A stretch of DNA of 64,000 nt from Nocardia sp. NBC_00403 (GTDB lineage Bacteria; Actinomycetota; Actinomycetes; Mycobacteriales; Mycobacteriaceae). Shown piece by piece: positions 35,047 to 43,772 of the stretch. The notes beneath the pieces are model-generated. The model saw only the letters and a program-made list of their open reading frames with translations, had not been told where the DNA came from and ran no database searches. The stretch spans positions 372,001-436,000 of the forward strand of contig NZ_CP107939.1 in NCBI RefSeq assembly GCF_036046055.1, in the 5' to 3' direction. The first letter of the stretch is position 1; the number at the start of each line of letters is the position of its first letter. A program made the translations under genes and the position numbers.

Positions 35047-35424
35047 ATGAACATCACCGCTTCCGCCATCTCGCTCAATGTCGCCGACCCGCAGGCTTCG
35101 GCGAAGTTCGTCGTCGACCACCTCGGTTTCACCGAGAAGATGTCGGCCGACGGATTCGTTTCACTGGATCGGCCGGACGCAGGCCTGAACCTGATCTTCC
35201 TGCGGACCGGACTGGAAACCTTCAAGCCGAAGAGCGCGGCAGGTCACGCCGGTGACGGCCTGCTCGTCGTGTTCGTCGTCGACGACATCGACGCGGAGTA
35301 TGCGCGGCTGCAAGCCGAGGGCGTGCCGATCGTGACACCCATCGAGACCGAGGAGTGGGGTGAGCGCTACTTCCAGATGAGCGATCCGAACGGGATCATT
35401 CTGCAGTTGGTTCAATGGGTGTGA
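35047..35424 (+). CDS. Glyoxalase/VOC-fold protein
   Basis: The 125-residue protein begins with the beta-alpha-beta pattern of VOC proteins (ISLNVADPQASAKFVVDHLGF) and closes with YFQMSDPNGIILQLVQW. It starts at ATG 35047 with an AGAGGAGAG ribosome binding site. Related proteins bind a metal and modify or sequester small molecules (dioxygenases, antibiotic-binding proteins). The specific reaction cannot be assigned. It is divergent from a TetR gene that probably controls it. Confidence 0.85.
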   Translation: MNITASAISLNVADPQASAKFVVDHLGFTEKMSADGFVSLDRPDAGLNLIFLRTGLETFKPKSAAGHAGDGLLVVFVVDDIDAEYARLQAEGVPIVTPIETEEWGERYFQMSDPNGIILQLVQWV

Positions 35425-35522
35425 CCGATCCGAACGGCCGGGGCGGTACCCGATAGACGGACACCCTCGCGAGTGCGCAGTGGAAGTCCACTACCACCCG
35501 CTAGGGTGTTCGCCCGCGCCGG

Positions 35523-36374
35523 TCAGGCGAGACCCGCGCGGAACACCTCGACCGCGGGCGTCGAGGCGCGGCCGATCAGCTTCTGCAGGTCGCCGCTGTC
35601 CACATCGAGAATCCCGGAGGCGATTCCGGTGTCCGCGTCGGCCAGCGCCGCGGCGTAGCCCGCATCCAGACCCGCCTGCCGCAGCGCCGCGCTGTAGTCC
35701 GCCTGCGACAGGTTCTCGTAGCGCACCGGCTTGCCCGATGCCTCCGAGATCACCTGCGCCAGTTCGGCATAGGTGAGACGCTCGTCGCCGCCGAGTTCAT
35801 AAATCTTGCCCTCGTGCCCATCGGTGGTGAGCACGCGCGCGGCCGCCTCGGCGTAGTCGGCACGTGCGGCGGCCGCCACTCGACCTGCGCCCGCGGCGCC
35901 ATGCAGCACCCCGGTTTCGACAGCGTGGCCGAGCCCACCGAAGTAGTTCTCCCAGTACCAGCTGTTGCGCAGCACGGCATGCGGGACCGTCGATTCCGCG
36001 AGTACAGCTTCGGTGCCCTGGTGCTCCTGCGCCAGGATCAACGGGTTTTCGGTGGCGCGCGGAATGCTGGTGTAGGCAAGCAGTTTCACACCGGCCCGCT
36101 CTGCGGCCCGAATGACGTTGGTGTGCTGGGCGACTCGTTCGCCGAACTGATTTCCGGAGATGAGCAGCACGCGGTCGACGCCGTCGAGCGCGCGGTCGAG
36201 CGCGTCCGGGTCGTCGTAGCCGGCCTGCCGGACATCGACGCCGCGCTCGGCCAGATCGGCGATCTTCCGCGGGTCACGCACGATCGCGACGACCGGGGTC
36301 GACCCGTCGCGCAACAGCGCCTCCACCACGAGACGACCCAGGTGCCCACTTGCTCCGGTGACTGCCACAGTCAT
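35523..36374 (-). CDS. NAD(P)H-binding NmrA/QorB-like reductase
   Basis: The 283-residue protein starts at ATG 36374, behind GGAGG. Its Rossmann fold carries TVAVTGASGHLGRLVVEALL and the later AYTSIPRATENPLILAQEH, LRNSWYWENYFG and ELGGDERLTYAELAQVI. This is the pattern of the atypical SDR/NmrA group that includes NADPH:quinone oxidoreductase QorB. It probably reduces quinones or acts as a redox sensor. It is divergent from an HxlR gene, with a direct repeat between them. Confidence 0.88.
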   Translation of the reverse strand: MTVAVTGASGHLGRLVVEALLRDGSTPVVAIVRDPRKIADLAERGVDVRQAGYDDPDALDRALDGVDRVLLISGNQFGERVAQHTNVIRAAERAGVKLLAYTSIPRATENPLILAQEHQGTEAVLAESTVPHAVLRNSWYWENYFGGLGHAVETGVLHGAAGAGRVAAAARADYAEAAARVLTTDGHEGKIYELGGDERLTYAELAQVISEASGKPVRYENLSQADYSAALRQAGLDAGYAAALADADTGIASGILDVDSGDLQKLIGRASTPAVEVFRAGLA

Positions 36375-36402
36375 GACTACCTCCATATGTATCAACTGAT
36401 CC

Positions 36403-36429
36403 GTAAGCACTAACTAATAGTAAGCACTA
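36403..36429. promoter_or_regulatory. Two direct repeats, likely HxlR binding sites
   Basis: GTAAGCACTA occurs at 36403-36412 and again at 36420-36429, 17 bases apart, between the QorB-like gene and the HxlR gene. HxlR proteins usually bind short sites upstream of a divergent oxidoreductase, so these are likely operator copies. Helical spacing near 17 bases suggests binding of two monomers or dimers on related faces. Confidence 0.5.
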
Positions 36430-36473
36430 TGCATCTCTACACCACTAAGGTCAAGTTGGGTACCATCGAATCC

Positions 36474-36872
36474 ATGAGTACACAGCGCATCCAGTTGGCG
36501 GAGACCGACGATCCCGCGCTGGAAGCCGATGTTTTCGCTAGAAACTGCACGTCACGTCCGGTTTTGCAAAACGTGGCCAGCCGCTGGGGCATCCTGGCCC
36601 TCGTCGCATTGCGCGAGGGGCCGTACCGATTCAGCGCGCTGCGCAGACGCGTCGACGGCGTCAGCGAGCGCATGCTGTCGCAGACCCTGCAGGCCCTCGA
36701 ACGCGACGGCATGGTGCACCGCGAGGTCCACGAGACCATCCCGCCGCGCGTCGAATACACCCTCACCGATCTCGGCGCCGACGTCGCCGATCGCCTGGAA
36801 TCCCTGATCCAGGTGCTCGAAACGAACATGCCACGGGTCCGCGATGCCCAGGCGGCCTACCACCGCGCATAA
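36474..36872 (+). CDS. HxlR-family regulator
   Basis: From ATG 36474 the product has 132 residues. The pattern CTSRPVLQNVASRWGILALVAL, FSALRRRVDGVSERMLSQTL and ERDGMVHREVHETIPPRVEYTLT is an HxlR winged helix-turn-helix with one Cys near the N-terminus, which may be redox active as in QorR/YodB-type proteins. It probably controls the divergent quinone reductase-like gene through the repeats at 36403-36429. Confidence 0.9.
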   Translation: MSTQRIQLAETDDPALEADVFARNCTSRPVLQNVASRWGILALVALREGPYRFSALRRRVDGVSERMLSQTLQALERDGMVHREVHETIPPRVEYTLTDLGADVADRLESLIQVLETNMPRVRDAQAAYHRA

Positions 36873-36963
36873 CCGGCGGACCCGCGATGGTCGACGACTC
36901 GCGGATCGGGCCGCGGCCGACACGCAGGGGAAGCACCGTCGAGGGTGACCGGTTGACCTGGTC

Positions 36964-37380
36964 ATGGAACTGTCCTCCGCACTCGATTTCGCGCGCGCGA
37001 CCAAGCGATCCGTGCTCACCACCATCCGCCGCAACGGCCGCCCCCAGCTATCCAACGTCCTGCACGTCGTCGGCGACGACGGGATCATCCGCATCTCCAT
37101 CACCGCCGACCGCGCCAAGTATCACAACCTCGCCCGCGACCCATGGGCCGCGATCCACGTGACCCGCCCCGACTTCTTCGCCTACGCCGTCCTCGAAGGC
37201 ACCGTCGAACTCACCCCCGTCGCCGCCGCCCCCGACGACCCCACCGTCGACGAACTGATCGCCTATTACCGCGCGGGCTCCGGCGAACACCCCGACTGGG
37301 ACGAATACCGCCGAGCCATGGTCACCGACCGCCGCGCCCTGGTCCGCCTGACCCCCACCCACGCCTACGGCATGCTCTGA
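36964..37380 (+). CDS. PPOX-class F420-dependent oxidoreductase
   Basis: The 138-residue protein has the split beta-barrel fold of the Rv1155-type pyridoxamine-oxidase-like family: TKRSVLTTIRRNGRPQLSNVLHVV, AKYHNLARDPWAAIHVTRP and a closing VRLTPTHAYGML. The family binds deazaflavin F420 or FMN and reduces diverse substrates. It stands alone between HxlR and Uma2 genes. The precise substrate is unknown. Confidence 0.87.
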   Translation: MELSSALDFARATKRSVLTTIRRNGRPQLSNVLHVVGDDGIIRISITADRAKYHNLARDPWAAIHVTRPDFFAYAVLEGTVELTPVAAAPDDPTVDELIAYYRAGSGEHPDWDEYRRAMVTDRRALVRLTPTHAYGML

Positions 37381-37468
37381 GCGCCCCTCGCGCAATCCGG
37401 GTATCGGGAGTTGGCGGTCGGACCGGCATACGATTGGTGCGACCATCCCCCACGAGACCGAGGTGATC

Positions 37469-38065
37469 ATGAGCGCGCTGCCTGCCTGGGCTGCCGACCC
37501 GGAGACACTGCTCATCACCGAAGAAGGGTATGAGGCACTGCCGGCCGAGGTGCAGAAGCAGATCGAAGTGCTGGATGGCAGGGTGATCTTCTGCCGTAGC
37601 GGCAGTGTCGAGCACAACATCGTCGCTCGACGCCTGGCGAATGGATTCGATGCGGCGCGCCCCGCCGAGCCCTGCACACGCGTGGTGACCGATTTCGAGA
37701 TGCATTACCGCAAAGTGCGCCCGCGCAGCCCTGGTTTCTCGTTCCGCCGCCCCGACGTCGTCGTCCATCGATGCTTCCCTCGCGGTCAGAAGCTGACGAC
37801 CGAGGACGCCCTGCTGGTAGTCGAGGTCATCTCCCCTGGTTCGGAATACATCGACACAGTGGACAAACGGGCCGAATATGCGGGCGAGGGGATACCTACC
37901 TACCTCGTCGTCCATCTCGACGGCGAGCTGCGTGTCAAGATCATTCAGGAATTCCGGCTGGACTGGGCCAGCGGAAACTATCGACTGGCAGAGACTCACC
38001 AGGAAGTTCTCGTCCTCAAGGAGCCCTTCCCTGTGGAGATTCCGTTCGCTGACCTCGACGGCTGA
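37469..38065 (+). CDS. Uma2-family endonuclease-fold protein
   Basis: From ATG 37469 (GAGGTG upstream) the product has 198 residues. It matches the Uma2/DUF820 group of the PD-(D/E)xK superfamily: YEALPAEVQKQIEVLDGRVIF, RRPDVVVHRCF and LLVVEVISPGSE with the ordered Asp and Glu residues. DUF820 proteins are numerous in cyanobacteria and actinomycetes, and no in vivo role is settled. It is convergent with lpd, with a strong terminator between. Confidence 0.85.
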   Translation: MSALPAWAADPETLLITEEGYEALPAEVQKQIEVLDGRVIFCRSGSVEHNIVARRLANGFDAARPAEPCTRVVTDFEMHYRKVRPRSPGFSFRRPDVVVHRCFPRGQKLTTEDALLVVEVISPGSEYIDTVDKRAEYAGEGIPTYLVVHLDGELRVKIIQEFRLDWASGNYRLAETHQEVLVLKEPFPVEIPFADLDG

Positions 38066-38085
38066 GTACGAGTCGCCGACGAAAA

Positions 38086-38125
38086 CGACGGTGGCCGGTC
38101 CGCCGCAGCGAACCGGCCACCGTCG
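38086..38125. terminator. Bidirectional terminator between uma2 and lpd
   Basis: CGACGGTGGCCGGT (38086-38099) and ACCGGCCACCGTCG (38112-38125) form a perfect 14-base stem with a 12-base loop. It sits between the convergent stops of the Uma2 gene and lpd. U tracts are short on both sides, as is usual in high-GC actinomycetes. Confidence 0.75.
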
Positions 38126-38143
38126 AGGCGCGGGTGAACCCGA

Positions 38144-39544
38144 TCAGAAGTTGATCATGTGGCCGCCGAGGCCGTGGAACGCTTCCTGCAGTGCCTCGCT
38201 CAACGTCGGGTGGGTGTGGACGTTGCGGGTCAGCTCGTTGACCGTGAGGTCCCACTTCTGGGCGAGGGTGAGTTCCGGCAGCAGCTCGGAGACGTCCGGG
38301 CCGATCAGGTGGCCGCCGAGGAGTTCGCCGTACTTGGTATCGGAGACCAGCTTGACGAAACCGGTCGGGTCGCCGAGGCCGTGGGCCTTGCCGTTGGCGG
38401 TGAACGGGAAGGTCGCGACCTTCACGTCGTAGCCTTCGTCACGGGCCTGCTGCTCGGTGAGGCCGAAGCTGGCGACCTGCGGCTGGCAGAAGGTGGCGCG
38501 CGGCATCATGCGGTAGTCGCCGAGGGTGACGGTCGGCGCGCCCGCGATGGTTTCGGCGGCGACGACGCCCTGTGCCTCCGCGACGTGGGCGAGCTGGAGC
38601 TTCGCGGTGACGTCACCGATGGCGTAGATATGCGGCACATTGGTGCGCATGTTGTCGTCGATGGCGATGGCGCCACGCTCGAGCGCGACACCGGTGTTCT
38701 CCAAGCCGTAGCCCTCGACCCTGGGCGCGAAGCCGACGGCCTGCAGCACCTTGTCGACGGTGACGGTCTCGATCGAACCGCTCTTGTTGTCCTTGATGCT
38801 GACGGTCACCTTCGATCCGTCGTCATCGATGGACTGCACGGCCGCACCGGTGGAGATGGTGATGCCGAGCTTCTTGTACTGCTTGGTGATCTCCTTGGAG
38901 ACGTCCGCGTCCTCGTTCGGCAGCGCGCGGTCCAGGAACTCCACGATGCGCACGTCGACGCCGTAGTTCTTCAGGACGTAGCCGAACTCCATACCGATCG
39001 CGCCCGCGCCGACGATCAGGATCGAGCCGGGCAGTTCCTTGGTGAGGATCTGCTCCTCGTAGGTGACGACGTTCGCGCTCAGCGAGGTGCCGGGCAGCAG
39101 CTTGGTGACGGTGCCCGTGGCGATGATCGCGTTGCCGAAGGTGATCGTCTCGGTGCCGCCGTTGGACAGCGCGACCGAGAGCGTGTTCGCGTCGGTGAAG
39201 GTGCCCTTCCCGTCGAACTCGTCGATCTTGTTCTTCTTCATCAGGAAGTGGACGCCCTTGACGCGGCCGTCGGCGACCTTGCGGCTGCGATCGAACGCGA
39301 CGCCGAAGTCGAAGCTCACCTCACCGGAGATGCCGAAGGTCTTGGCCTCCTTGGTGAAGATGTGCGCCAGTTCCGCATTGCGCAACAGTGCCTTGGAGGG
39401 GATACAGCCGACATTGAGGCAGACGCCGCCCCAATACTTCTGCTCGACGATCGCGGTACGGAGGCCAAGTTGTGCCGCACGGATGGCGGCGACATAACCG
39501 CCAGGACCGGCACCGAGAACGACAACGTCGTAATGGGAAGTCAC
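38144..39544 (-). CDS. lpd: Dihydrolipoamide dehydrogenase
   Basis: The 466-residue flavoenzyme has an N-terminal FAD motif ([13 protein letters not shown]) and the redox-active disulphide Cys42/Cys47 in [17 protein letters not shown] central NAD motif is [16 protein letters not shown], and the catalytic base is His in [10 protein letters not shown] near the C-terminus. It reoxidises dihydrolipoyl groups of pyruvate/2-oxo acid dehydrogenase complexes and, in mycobacteria, of the peroxynitrite reductase system (LpdC). The ATG lies at 39544 and no partner subunits flank it. Confidence 0.95.
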   Translation of the reverse strand: MTSHYDVVVLGAGPGGYVAAIRAAQLGLRTAIVEQKYWGGVCLNVGCIPSKALLRNAELAHIFTKEAKTFGISGEVSFDFGVAFDRSRKVADGRVKGVHFLMKKNKIDEFDGKGTFTDANTLSVALSNGGTETITFGNAIIATGTVTKLLPGTSLSANVVTYEEQILTKELPGSILIVGAGAIGMEFGYVLKNYGVDVRIVEFLDRALPNEDADVSKEITKQYKKLGITISTGAAVQSIDDDGSKVTVSIKDNKSGSIETVTVDKVLQAVGFAPRVEGYGLENTGVALERGAIAIDDNMRTNVPHIYAIGDVTAKLQLAHVAEAQGVVAAETIAGAPTVTLGDYRMMPRATFCQPQVASFGLTEQQARDEGYDVKVATFPFTANGKAHGLGDPTGFVKLVSDTKYGELLGGHLIGPDVSELLPELTLAQKWDLTVNELTRNVHTHPTLSEALQEAFHGLGGHMINF

Positions 39545-39729
39545 GTCACCGAGCCTAACTCCGCCGCCAGGACTTCACCCACCGGTCCCCCGCAACAGTG
39601 AGAAGCACGACGCATCGACCTGGCAGATCGTCGGCGTGAACAAAATGAACGGATCAAGAGGGGTGGTCACGGGCACCTGGCCGCACCGCGCGCGCGACCA
39701 GGCCGGTGCCTGCTCATTACTGTGAACGG

Positions 39730-40812
39730 GTGGCTGATCGCGGAGCAGGTGTCGACGATCCGCGTACCGGACAGCGATCGGTGCCGTTGGCGCTCGACCC
39801 GTTGGACGAGACCGCGTCGACCCATTTGATCCGGTTGGTCCTCGCGCAAGCACGGCGCGCGGGTGTCGGCGCCGAACAACTCGCGACGGTGCACGGCATC
39901 GACGACGCCGCCCTCGCCGGGGAGCTCAATCGAATTCCGCTGCGTTCGCTGATCCGGCTGTGGGAGTTGCTGGCCGCCGCGCGGCCGGGGCCGGGCGGCG
40001 GCGTGGCCGTGGCCGATGCCGCTCCGCTCGGCACCCTCACCACCTGGGATTACCTCGTCACCACGGGGTCGACGCTCGCCGATGCGCTGCGCTCGGCCCA
40101 GCCATATCACCGCCTGGTGACCGCGGCAGCCGAAGGCTTCGATCTGCATCACGACGGCGACCTCACCGTGGGCTTCCGCACCACCGCAGGCGATCCGGCG
40201 GCCGTGGCCATGGTCAACGAGTATGTGCTCGCCTACTACCTGCGGCGGGCCCGTGAGGCTACCGGCCGCGCCGTCATCCCGACCTCGGTCACCTTCGGTC
40301 ATGCCGCGCCACGCGATCACACAGCGCTCACCGACGCCTTCGGCACCGACCGCATCGAATTCGACGCACCCGCCGACACCATCACCTTCAGCGCCGCCGA
40401 CGCCACCGCCCCCTTGTCGCGCGCGGACCCCTTGCTCGCCGACCTACTGCGCAGCCACGCCGATCTGGTGCTGGCGACAGCTCGCCCGATCGCCGGTCCG
40501 CTCGATGCGTTCCGCATCGCGGTGACGGCCGCCGTCGCCGACGGCGACGCGTCGCTTGCCGCGGTCGCGCGCAGGCTGGCGGTCAGCCCGCGTACCCTGC
40601 AACGCCAGCTGTCCGAGCAGGGCACCACCTGGCGGCACGAATTCGACCTCGTGCGCTATGAACAGGCGAAAACCCTACTGGGAGAAGGCCGTTTGACCAC
40701 CGCGGCCATCGCGGGGCGGCTCGGATTCACCGATGATCGCGCGCTGCGCAAGGCTTTCCAGCGGTGGGCCGGTTCGTCGCCGTCACAGCTGCGGACCTCG
40801 GGCCCGCTTTAG
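39730..40812 (+). CDS. AraC-family regulator
   Basis: The C-terminal 100 residues form an AraC double helix-turn-helix: AVARRLAVSPRTLQRQL, RYEQAKTLLGEGRLTTAAIAGRLGFTDDRALRKAFQRW. The N-terminal part is an Arabinose_bd-like sensor domain (WDYLVTTGSTLADALRSA). The start is uncertain: GTG 39706 and GTG 39730 are both in frame, and 39730 is used here. The architecture (about 340-360 residues) fits OruR/ArgR-type regulators. The target may be the neighbouring MDR reductase at 40963 on the same strand. Confidence 0.88.
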   Translation: MADRGAGVDDPRTGQRSVPLALDPLDETASTHLIRLVLAQARRAGVGAEQLATVHGIDDAALAGELNRIPLRSLIRLWELLAAARPGPGGGVAVADAAPLGTLTTWDYLVTTGSTLADALRSAQPYHRLVTAAAEGFDLHHDGDLTVGFRTTAGDPAAVAMVNEYVLAYYLRRAREATGRAVIPTSVTFGHAAPRDHTALTDAFGTDRIEFDAPADTITFSAADATAPLSRADPLLADLLRSHADLVLATARPIAGPLDAFRIAVTAAVADGDASLAAVARRLAVSPRTLQRQLSEQGTTWRHEFDLVRYEQAKTLLGEGRLTTAAIAGRLGFTDDRALRKAFQRWAGSSPSQLRTSGPL

Positions 40813-40962
40813 CCGCCGAACCGCCTGTTTCGCCAGGTCACAAGGCTGGCGCGGATGGACCGGTTGGTGGCATCGCAGGACCTGGGAGCCCGGTCCGCGA
40901 GTCCATAACGTCTTCGGTACCGGATCGACACGGTTCGGATCTACGGAAGAAAAGGCAGCGTC

Positions 40963-42000
40963 ATGCAGACCATCACCGAAGACGACGTCACGACCCTCCC
41001 CCGCACCTCCCGGGAGATCCAGCTGGCCGCGCGGCCGACCGGCGCCCCGACGGCGGAGCACTTCGCGCTGGCGCAGCGGCCGGTTCCGGAGCTGGCCGAC
41101 GGGCAGATCCTGGTGCGCAACACGTGGATGTCGGTCGACCCCTACATGCGCGGCCGGATGGACGATCGCCCGTCCTACATCCCGCCGTTCCAGCTCGACG
41201 CGGCACTCGAGGGTTCGGCGCTCGGCGAGGTGATCGCCTCCCGCAGCCCGGAAATCCCCGTCGGCGCGACGGTCTCGCACTTCGCCGGCTGGCGTGAGTA
41301 CGCGGTGCTCGATGCCGCGACCGCGACCCCGATCGCGCCGGAACTGGCTGCGACGCATCACTTCTTGGGCGCGCTCGGCACCACCGGCCTCACCGCATAC
41401 GCGGCGCTGACCGATGTGGCGCCGATCCGGCCCGGCGACACCGTGTTCATTTCCGCCGCTGCCGGCGCGGTGGGCAGCGTCGCAGGACAGATCGCCAAGG
41501 CGCTCGGCGCCGCACGGGTGATCGGCTCCGCGGGCGGGCCCGCCAAGACCACGCTGCTGCTCGACGAATTCGGCTTCGACGCCGCCATCGACTACCGGGC
41601 GGGCGACCTGGCCGGACAGCTCGCGGCGGCGGCGCCCAACGGCATCGATGTATATCTGGACAGCGTGGGCGGCGAGCACCTGCGGGTCGCGGTGGATGCC
41701 ATGCGGCCCAAGGGCCGGATCGCGCTCGTCGGCGCCATCAGTGGCTACAACGGCGAAGCCGCCGAAGCGGGGCCCGACCTGTACAAGGCCGCGACCAAGG
41801 AGGTTTCGCTGCGCGGCATGCTGGTGAACAGCTACTTCCCGATCTTCGGCGAGTACATCGGCAAGGCGGCGGGCTGGCTGGCCGACGGCACCATCCGCAC
41901 CAGGGAGACCGTCTACGAGGGGCTCGAGCAGGCTCCCGCCGCTTTCCTCGGCGTCCTGTCCGGCGCCAATACCGGCAAGATGCTCGTCCGCCTCGGCTGA
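40963..42000 (+). CDS. NADP-dependent medium-chain reductase, zinc-free type
   Basis: The 345-residue protein has the zinc-free MDR layout, with VRNTWMSVDPYMRGRM and PPFQLDAALEGSALGEVIAS. A Rossmann motif (VFISAAAGAVGSVAGQIAKALGA) leads the nucleotide domain, and YNGEAA and VNSYFPIFG follow. This resembles prostaglandin/leukotriene 12-reductases and CurA-type enone reductases. It is preceded by a GGAAGAAAAGG region. It stands downstream of an AraC gene that could regulate it, and a strong terminator follows. Confidence 0.92.
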   Translation: MQTITEDDVTTLPRTSREIQLAARPTGAPTAEHFALAQRPVPELADGQILVRNTWMSVDPYMRGRMDDRPSYIPPFQLDAALEGSALGEVIASRSPEIPVGATVSHFAGWREYAVLDAATATPIAPELAATHHFLGALGTTGLTAYAALTDVAPIRPGDTVFISAAAGAVGSVAGQIAKALGAARVIGSAGGPAKTTLLLDEFGFDAAIDYRAGDLAGQLAAAAPNGIDVYLDSVGGEHLRVAVDAMRPKGRIALVGAISGYNGEAAEAGPDLYKAATKEVSLRGMLVNSYFPIFGEYIGKAAGWLADGTIRTRETVYEGLEQAPAAFLGVLSGANTGKMLVRLG

Positions 42001-42016
42001 GGAGGACCGCGGGGAT

Positions 42017-42049
42017 GTGTGGCGCGACCGTTCTACGGTCGCGCCACAC
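42017..42049. terminator. Strong terminator between convergent genes
   Basis: GTGTGGCGCGACCG (42017-42030) and CGGTCGCGCCACAC (42036-42049) make a perfect 14-base stem with a five-base loop, lying between the stops of the MDR gene and the dipeptidase gene. Confidence 0.85.
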
Positions 42050-42061
42050 CCGGCTGTGGGG

Positions 42062-43039
42062 TCAGTCCTGCCAGACCTGCTGGGCGGCACGGGCAAAGTT
42101 GCCGCCGAAGATCGCGGCCCGGTCGGCGGCGCTGAAACCACGGCGCGACAACAGCTCGTCGAGTCCGGGCACTTCGCTCCGTCCGAGCAAGTCCTCGGGC
42201 GGAACCCATTGCAGTGGACCCCATTTGGTGTAGGCGTCGGAGAATGCCTCCGGGTTGTTCAGCAGTTCGTGGTTGAAGTCCGCGGCGTCGAACGAATAAT
42301 CCGAGCCGACGCCGATATGGTCGATGCCGACCAGCTCGACGCCGTATTCGATATGCGCGGCCATTGCTTCCACCCGCTGTGCGCGTTCCTCGGGACCGTT
42401 GTGCCCGAGGAAGATTCCCACGCCGTTGATGCCGATCACCCCGCCGGTACCCGCGCAGGCCGTGGCCTGTTCATCGGTGATATTGCGCGGGTGTTCCCAC
42501 AGCGCGTCGAAGTTGGCATGGCTGTAGATCATCGGCGCTTCGGTGCACGAGGCCAGATCCAGGCCGGTGCGCCGAGAGCAGTGTGCGCCGTCGACGAACA
42601 TGCCGACCGCGTTGAGCGTGCGCACCAGATCACGGCCGTAGGCGGTGAGTCCGGTGTCCTCGGCGTCCAGACACCCGCAGGCCGCCTCGTTGGCGTGGTT
42701 GTAGGCCGGCAGCAGCGAGCGGACGCCGAGGGCGTAGAACACTTCGACATTGTCGAGCTGCCCGCCGAGCGGACCCGCGTCTTCCAGGTCGAAGGCCAGC
42801 GCAATGGTTTCCGCATCGGCGGCGACATCGTCATAGCCCTGTACGAGGCGAAATCGGCCATCCGCCAAGGCATCCCGACGAAACTGCCGTGCGAGCGCAA
42901 GCGAATCCGCGGTCGACTGCCTGGAGTATCCGATATTCACCGACAGATAGGAACCGCGCGGGTACCTGGCCAACTCCTCGATTCGCGCCGAGGGCAGCAG
43001 CGGCAGACAGCAATGCTGTTCCCACAGAAATGGAGACAA
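42062..43039 (-). CDS. M19-family (renal dipeptidase-like) protein, HxC in the first metal motif
   Basis: The start is TTG 43039, chosen because AGGAG stands seven bases upstream and the protein then begins at WEQHCCLP, the family N-terminus. The 325-residue product keeps M19 landmarks: LAFDLEDAGPLGG, FVDGAHCSRRT, YSHANFDAL followed by HPRNITDEQ, and GIDHIGVGSDYSFD. Canonical M19 proteins carry His-x-Asp as first metal ligands; this one reads His-Cys-Cys. Activity may be altered or the ligand set may differ. It sits between MDR and a secreted protein gene. Confidence 0.88.
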   Translation of the reverse strand: MSPFLWEQHCCLPLLPSARIEELARYPRGSYLSVNIGYSRQSTADSLALARQFRRDALADGRFRLVQGYDDVAADAETIALAFDLEDAGPLGGQLDNVEVFYALGVRSLLPAYNHANEAACGCLDAEDTGLTAYGRDLVRTLNAVGMFVDGAHCSRRTGLDLASCTEAPMIYSHANFDALWEHPRNITDEQATACAGTGGVIGINGVGIFLGHNGPEERAQRVEAMAAHIEYGVELVGIDHIGVGSDYSFDAADFNHELLNNPEAFSDAYTKWGPLQWVPPEDLLGRSEVPGLDELLSRRGFSAADRAAIFGGNFARAAQQVWQD

Positions 43040-43188
43040 GCTCGGGCTCCTGTTCGCTCGGCGCGGAAATGCCGATACTACGGAGCGCAATCGGGTGCAT
43101 AACCATCGCCCGACCACCGCGTAACGACATGTCCGATTCGACCGATTTATTGAAGATATTCACCCCAACTGCCGAAGGCGGTGCGGCC

Positions 43189-43731
43189 ATGCGTCGCATA
43201 GTGCTCCTGATTGCCTCGGTCGCGACTTGTGTAGGCCTCTGGATCATTCCGAGACCAGCTGCTGCGACTGCCGACTGCGGATTTGTCTGGGGTTCGCTCG
43301 ATAAAGAGAACCCCGCCATGTCCGCTGCCTCGCTCACCGCCATCCGCTCCGGTCGGCACGACTGCTACGACCGGCTGATATTCGATCTCGCGGGCGCGGC
43401 CATCGGCTATCGAGTCGGCTACGTCGACGAAGTCGTGATGGACGCGTCGAGCACACCGGTTCCCCTGCGCGGCGGCGCATTCCTGCACATCGTCGTCCTC
43501 GCGCCCGCCGACGACACCACGGGCAACAGCACCTACCGCCCGTCGAACCGCGGCGAACTCGTGGATCTGACGGGCTACCGCACCTTCCGCCAGGCCGCGT
43601 GGGCGGGCTCGTTCGAGGGACAGACAACCGTCGGACTCGGGGTCCGCGCGCGACTGCCCTTCCGGATATTCATCCTCGAAGGCCCAGGTAGCGGGTCGCG
43701 GGTCGTGCTCGACGTCGCCCACTTCTGGTAA
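43189..43731 (+). CDS. Secreted AMIN-like domain protein
   Basis: The 180-residue protein begins at ATG 43189, behind GAAGG, with a Sec signal peptide (RRIVLLIASVATCVGLWI, cleavage near an AAATA site at about residue 27). The mature part has the actinomycete AMIN-like pattern RSGRHDCYDRLIFDL, GYRVGYVDEVVMDASSTPVPLRGG and YRTFRQAAWAGSFEGQTTVGLG. It has two cysteines and is predicted to be exported. The role is unknown; related domains bind cell-wall or ligand components. Confidence 0.8.
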   Translation: MRRIVLLIASVATCVGLWIIPRPAAATADCGFVWGSLDKENPAMSAASLTAIRSGRHDCYDRLIFDLAGAAIGYRVGYVDEVVMDASSTPVPLRGGAFLHIVVLAPADDTTGNSTYRPSNRGELVDLTGYRTFRQAAWAGSFEGQTTVGLGVRARLPFRIFILEGPGSGSRVVLDVAHFW

Positions 43732-43772
43732 CCGGACCACCCACCGCCGCGCCGCTCGGCAACAATGTGGAC

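Noticed and set aside
40783..42141. 452-residue minus-strand protein opposite the MDR reductase
   Set aside because: It is antisense to a clear gene, is rich in Arg and Gly, and has no motif; a shadow frame.
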